Of a stretch of 64,000 bases of DNA, positions 61,589-64,000 are shown piece by piece. This DNA comes from Phycisphaerales bacterium (GTDB taxonomy: Bacteria; Planctomycetota; Phycisphaerae; Phycisphaerales; UBA1924). Numbering within the stretch: the stretch's first letter is position 1; the number at the start of each line of letters is the position of its first letter. Where the stretch lies: the NCBI GenBank assembly GCA_028279375.1, contig JANQNW010000012.1:1-64000 (forward strand), written 5' to 3'. A model generated the notes under the pieces. The model did not search any database. It saw only the letters and a list, made by a program, of their open reading frames with translations, and had not been told where the DNA came from. Position numbers and translations under genes: made by a program.

Positions 61589-61648
61589 GAGAACTGGAGC
61601 GCGTCGCCTCCCGCCCGCGCGGGGAATGACGCCGCAATCGGACAACAG

Positions 61649-61681
61649 ACGCCGTCCGGCTTCCCGCCGGGCGGCGTTTTC
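61649..61681 (+). terminator. Rho-independent terminator of array gene 6
   Basis: An 11-bp stem (ACGCCGTCCGG at 61649-61659, CCGGGCGGCGT at 61667-61677, one G-U pair) with a 7-nt loop is followed by TTTT. It closes the array before the convergent dehydratase gene. Confidence 0.88.
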
Positions 61682-61696
61682 GTGCGCTGTGGGAAG

Positions 61697-62215
61697 CTAG
61701 AAGTCGGCAGGAACGCCGCTGGTCTCGAGCAGCGTGCGGAAGGACTCGCTGAAGACGAAGTTGTGCTCGGGGAACTCGACGCCGGCCATGTTCTGGTCGG
61801 CGTGTCCGAACATCAGGTCGATCGCGCCGACAGGGGTGAACTCACTCTGATCAGCGTCGCGCATCTCGACGACTCCGCTCGTGGCGGCCCCGGCGTCGTC
61901 GATGTTCGTCAGTCGCGCGTCGTAACGGATCGTGCAGCCCGGGGTGGCGTCGCAGCGGAGTTGAGCCTTGCTGATTTTCGCCAGGATCACCTTCTCGCGG
62001 AATGAGCGCGTGTGCCCAACGAGTATCCCAGCTGTCTGCGCCATGCCCTCGAGGATGAGCGACGCGGGCATGACCGGCGTCGCGTCTCGATCGGTGACGG
62101 GGGAGGCCGGAAAGTGATCGTGGAGATGCTCCTCCGCCATGCTGACATGCTTGATGGCGACCAGACGTTCACCCGGTTCGAGTGAGACGATTCGATCGAT
62201 CCACATCCAGCGCAT
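61697..62215 (-). CDS. FabZ-like 3-hydroxyacyl-ACP dehydratase (long form)
   Basis: This 172-residue protein is a hot-dog fold dehydratase. The catalytic His is in LHDHFPASPV, and the Glu in LILEGMAQTAGIL, separated by an insertion (TDRDATPVMPAS) compared with standard FabZ. It removes water from 3-hydroxyacyl-ACP to give the 2,3-unsaturated acyl-ACP. A C-terminal extension of about 40 residues follows the core. It is the last gene of a cluster, 39 bp after the ACP gene, which suggests co-transcription. Confidence 0.85.
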   Translation of the reverse strand: MRWMWIDRIVSLEPGERLVAIKHVSMAEEHLHDHFPASPVTDRDATPVMPASLILEGMAQTAGILVGHTRSFREKVILAKISKAQLRCDATPGCTIRYDARLTNIDDAGAATSGVVEMRDADQSEFTPVGAIDLMFGHADQNMAGVEFPEHNFVFSESFRTLLETSGVPADF

Positions 62216-62254
62216 GGTGTGCCTTCCGGAACTCGAGGGCTGTGCCGGGGATCG

Positions 62255-62644
62255 TCAGACGCTGGCGGCGAGCTTGCGCTCGACGAAGTTGACCAGCGAA
62301 TCGACCGTGAATACCTCAGCGACCTTCGTGATCTCCGGATTCTGCTCGAAGCTCGCGAGATCGATGTGCGGGAGGCGCTCCTTCAGGGCCGCGAGTCCCT
62401 TGTCGGTGAGCCGACCATCCTGCACGAACTCAGGATCCTGCGCCACGTTCTCCGGGAAGAGCTCGCCCTGTTCGATCTTGAAGCCGAATGCCTGCTCGAG
62501 TTTGAACACGATGTCGAGGAAGTCGATGGACTCCGCTTCCAGGTCCTTCGTCAGGCTGGCCTGCAAAGTCACCTCATCATCGTCGACGCCCAGCGCGTCC
62601 ACGAGGACCTCCTGCACCTTCTCGAACACCTCATCACGACTCAT
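62255..62644 (-). CDS. Long acyl carrier protein
   Basis: This 129-residue protein carries the phosphopantetheine attachment Ser in LEAESIDFLDIVFKLEQAF, with typical acyl-carrier context. It is longer than the usual ACP (about 78): residues 55-110 hold an insert (GELFPENVAQDPE... GRLTDKGLAALKERLPH) before the final VFTVDSLVNFVERKL helix. Such long ACPs occur in planctomycete lipid or specialised fatty acid clusters. The chosen ATG at 62644 makes the protein begin MSRDEV; the longer frame adds 8 residues. Confidence 0.88.
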   Translation of the reverse strand: MSRDEVFEKVQEVLVDALGVDDDEVTLQASLTKDLEAESIDFLDIVFKLEQAFGFKIEQGELFPENVAQDPEFVQDGRLTDKGLAALKERLPHIDLASFEQNPEITKVAEVFTVDSLVNFVERKLAASV

Positions 62645-62782
62645 AGTTGATCCCTGATCGGGCTCCATACTCGGGTTGGGACATGCTCATTTGGCGGCTC
62701 ATGCGCTGGCGGAGCGCTCGGCCCGCCGCCGGAAGAGGGAGACAGTATGGCCGAACTCGGGTGGATTGGCTAGGCCCGTCGA

Positions 62783-63220
62783 TCAGGCCGTCCCGACGGT
62801 CTCCGAATCCCTCACACGGACGCAGAGCGGCCTGAGGGAAAAGCGTCCCGAGACCGCCGTCGCTCCGTCAAGTGATTCGTTCGAGGCATCGACGACGCAG
62901 CCCGTTCCCTTGAAGGTGAAGACCTCGCCGGCGGACTTGGAGAGTCGGACCTCCACACGCAGCGCCTGTCCGGGCTTGACCATCGCTCCGTACTTGACCG
63001 CACGCACTTCCCCGAGCACATGGGTCTCCAGCGAGGGATCGCGGGAGACGAGGAGTCGGCGCGCCGCCTGCACCATCGACTCGATCATGAGCACGCCGGG
63101 CAGGATCGGGAAGGTGGGAAAGTGATCCTGCAGGTACTCCTCAGCCGCGGTCACCTGTTTGAGCGTGACGATGCGCTCTTCTTCGAGTTCGAGAACGGAA
63201 TCCACCAGGTCGAAGTGCAT
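62783..63220 (-). CDS. FabZ-like 3-hydroxyacyl-ACP dehydratase
   Basis: This 145-residue protein is a close match to Fab[29 protein letters not shown] with catalytic His and Glu, and [18 protein letters not shown] in the second half. The ATG at 63220 is chosen; the longer frame to 63361 overlaps the divergent purM start and is Arg-rich. Its presence with a long ACP and a second dehydratase suggests a dedicated acyl-chain pathway, though one copy may also serve normal fatty acid synthesis. 62 bp separate it from purM. Confidence 0.9.
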   Translation of the reverse strand: MHFDLVDSVLELEEERIVTLKQVTAAEEYLQDHFPTFPILPGVLMIESMVQAARRLLVSRDPSLETHVLGEVRAVKYGAMVKPGQALRVEVRLSKSAGEVFTFKGTGCVVDASNESLDGATAVSGRFSLRPLCVRVRDSETVGTA

Positions 63221-63282
63221 GGGCGACAGGATACCGCCGACAGGGGGCGTGCGGCGCGTCGCGGCGCGTGTATGCTTGGCGC

Positions 63283-64000
63283 ATGAACGCGGATTCGACG
63301 CCTGAGAGCAGGGAACGCGGCGCAGACGGAGGTCTGTCGTACGCCGGCGCTGGCGTTTCAATCGCCGAGGGCGATCGATTCGTGGACATGATCCAGCCCC
63401 TGATGAGGCGCACGTTCGGGCCGCGCGTGATTGAGAATCCGGGCGGCTTCGCCGGCATGTTCCGGCTCGACTACAACGAACGACTGTTCAAGCGGAACTA
63501 CCGCGATCCGGTCCTTGTGGCGTGCGCCGACGGCGTCGGCACGAAAGTGAAGATCGCGACCGCGCTTCGCAAGTTCGACACGATCGGCATCGACCTCGTG
63601 GCGATGAATGTGAATGACCTGATCGTGCAGGGCGCCGAGCCTTTGTTCTTTCTGGACTACATCGCTGTCAACGCGCTCGAGCCTGAAGTCCAGGCCGAGC
63701 TCGTGAAAGGCGTGGTCGAGGGATGCCGACAGGCGGAGGCTGCGCTGCTTGGGGGCGAAACTGCGGAGATGCCGGATGTGTATCCCGAGGGCGAGTTCGA
63801 CCTCGCCGGATTCTCAGTCGGCGTTGTGGAACTCACGCGCGCGACAGATCCCGAGCGTATCGAGCCCGGTGATGTCATTCTCGGCCTTGCGTCGTCGGGT
63901 GTGCATAGCAATGGCTTCTCGCTCGTGCGTCAGGTTGTGGAACACGCAGCGCTCGATCTGAATCGATCGTATGAAGAGCTCGAGTGCGATCAGACTCTTG
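63283..64000 (+). CDS. purM: Phosphoribosylformylglycinamidine cyclo-ligase, 5' part (truncated by window)
   Basis: The first 239 codons of purM are present, running off the window edge. The sequence shows [17 protein letters not shown], the ATP/substrate segment [30 protein letters not shown], and the [12 protein letters not shown] motif that is diagnostic for PurM. It makes aminoimidazole ribotide in purine synthesis. The N-terminal 16 residues before the first motif are low-complexity and the start could be slightly downstream. Divergent from the dehydratase gene. Confidence 0.95.
   Translation, partial: MNADSTPESRERGADGGLSYAGAGVSIAEGDRFVDMIQPLMRRTFGPRVIENPGGFAGMFRLDYNERLFKRNYRDPVLVACADGVGTKVKIATALRKFDTIGIDLVAMNVNDLIVQGAEPLFFLDYIAVNALEPEVQAELVKGVVEGCRQAEAALLGGETAEMPDVYPEGEFDLAGFSVGVVELTRATDPERIEPGDVILGLASSGVHSNGFSLVRQVVEHAALDLNRSYEELECDQTL

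Noticed and set aside
1..64000. tRNA genes
   Set aside because: I scanned for the T-loop pattern and acceptor-stem pairing and saw no convincing tRNA; a tRNAscan run would be decisive.

Overview
The window looks like chromosomal DNA of a planctomycete of the class Phycisphaerae. This is inferred from the gene content. Secreted proteins end in a Pro-x-Pro / hydrophobic helix / RRRR sorting tail or in dockerin-like repeats. Other pointers are a menaquinone (futalosine) pathway gene, lipid A and LPS export genes (lpxA, lptB), TPR-sulfotransferases, very large PQQ-type beta-propeller proteins and high GC. The DNA is gene-dense. I recognise no tRNA, rRNA, CRISPR array, insertion sequence or prophage.

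Layout. 1-3.8 kb: end of a PilZ-domain gene, a HIT protein, leucyl aminopeptidase, a small zinc-ribbon membrane protein and an M14-type lipoprotein. 3.7-8.7 kb (minus): a probable operon of two paralogous TPR-sulfotransferases, a DciA-type (DUF721) protein and SpoVR. 8.8-15.5 kb (minus): a secreted protein with sorting tail, an exported protein with three FKBP domains, and a 1400-residue propeller protein. 15.6-25.4 kb: a small membrane protein, pdxA, a DUF4870 protein, lptB with a PEGA lipoprotein, an acetyltransferase, mqnA, a divergent sigma-factor-like protein, a two-gene K+ uptake system (TrkH/KtrB plus TrkA/KtrA) and a degenerate receiver protein. 25.5-32.8 kb: glutamate dehydrogenase, a beta-helix protein with dockerin-like repeats, lexA, dprA and a membrane protein. 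32.9-42.6 kb: SDR, alpha/beta hydrolase, rseP, dxr, RNase E/G and ptsI. 42.9-55 kb: rho, a sarcosine-oxidase-like enzyme, lpxA, ribE, a BamB-like lipoprotein, purH, a secreted trypsin-like protease, an HNH protein, a CBS protein and tyrS. 55.2-61.6 kb: six tandem paralogous secreted proteins. 61.7-64 kb: a dehydratase / long ACP / dehydratase cluster and the start of purM.

The most unusual part is the six-gene array at 55.2-61.6 kb. All members share a signal peptide, a GWFNS core motif and (in most) an RRRR sorting tail, but I recognise no known function. They fall into two interleaved subtypes. Gene 2 is flanked by two almost identical 108-bp repeats that cover the 3' coding end, a conserved 3' UTR and a terminator, which suggests growth by recombination. 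Genes 1 and 5 carry leader hairpins and rich GGT/CGT/GCT codon use, suggesting high expression. The second item of note is the 552-residue protein at 20.8 kb. It combines several helix-turn-helix segments with regions that resemble sigma-70 regions 2 and 4.

Several convergent gene pairs share one CTAG as overlapping stop codons, another sign of compact packing.
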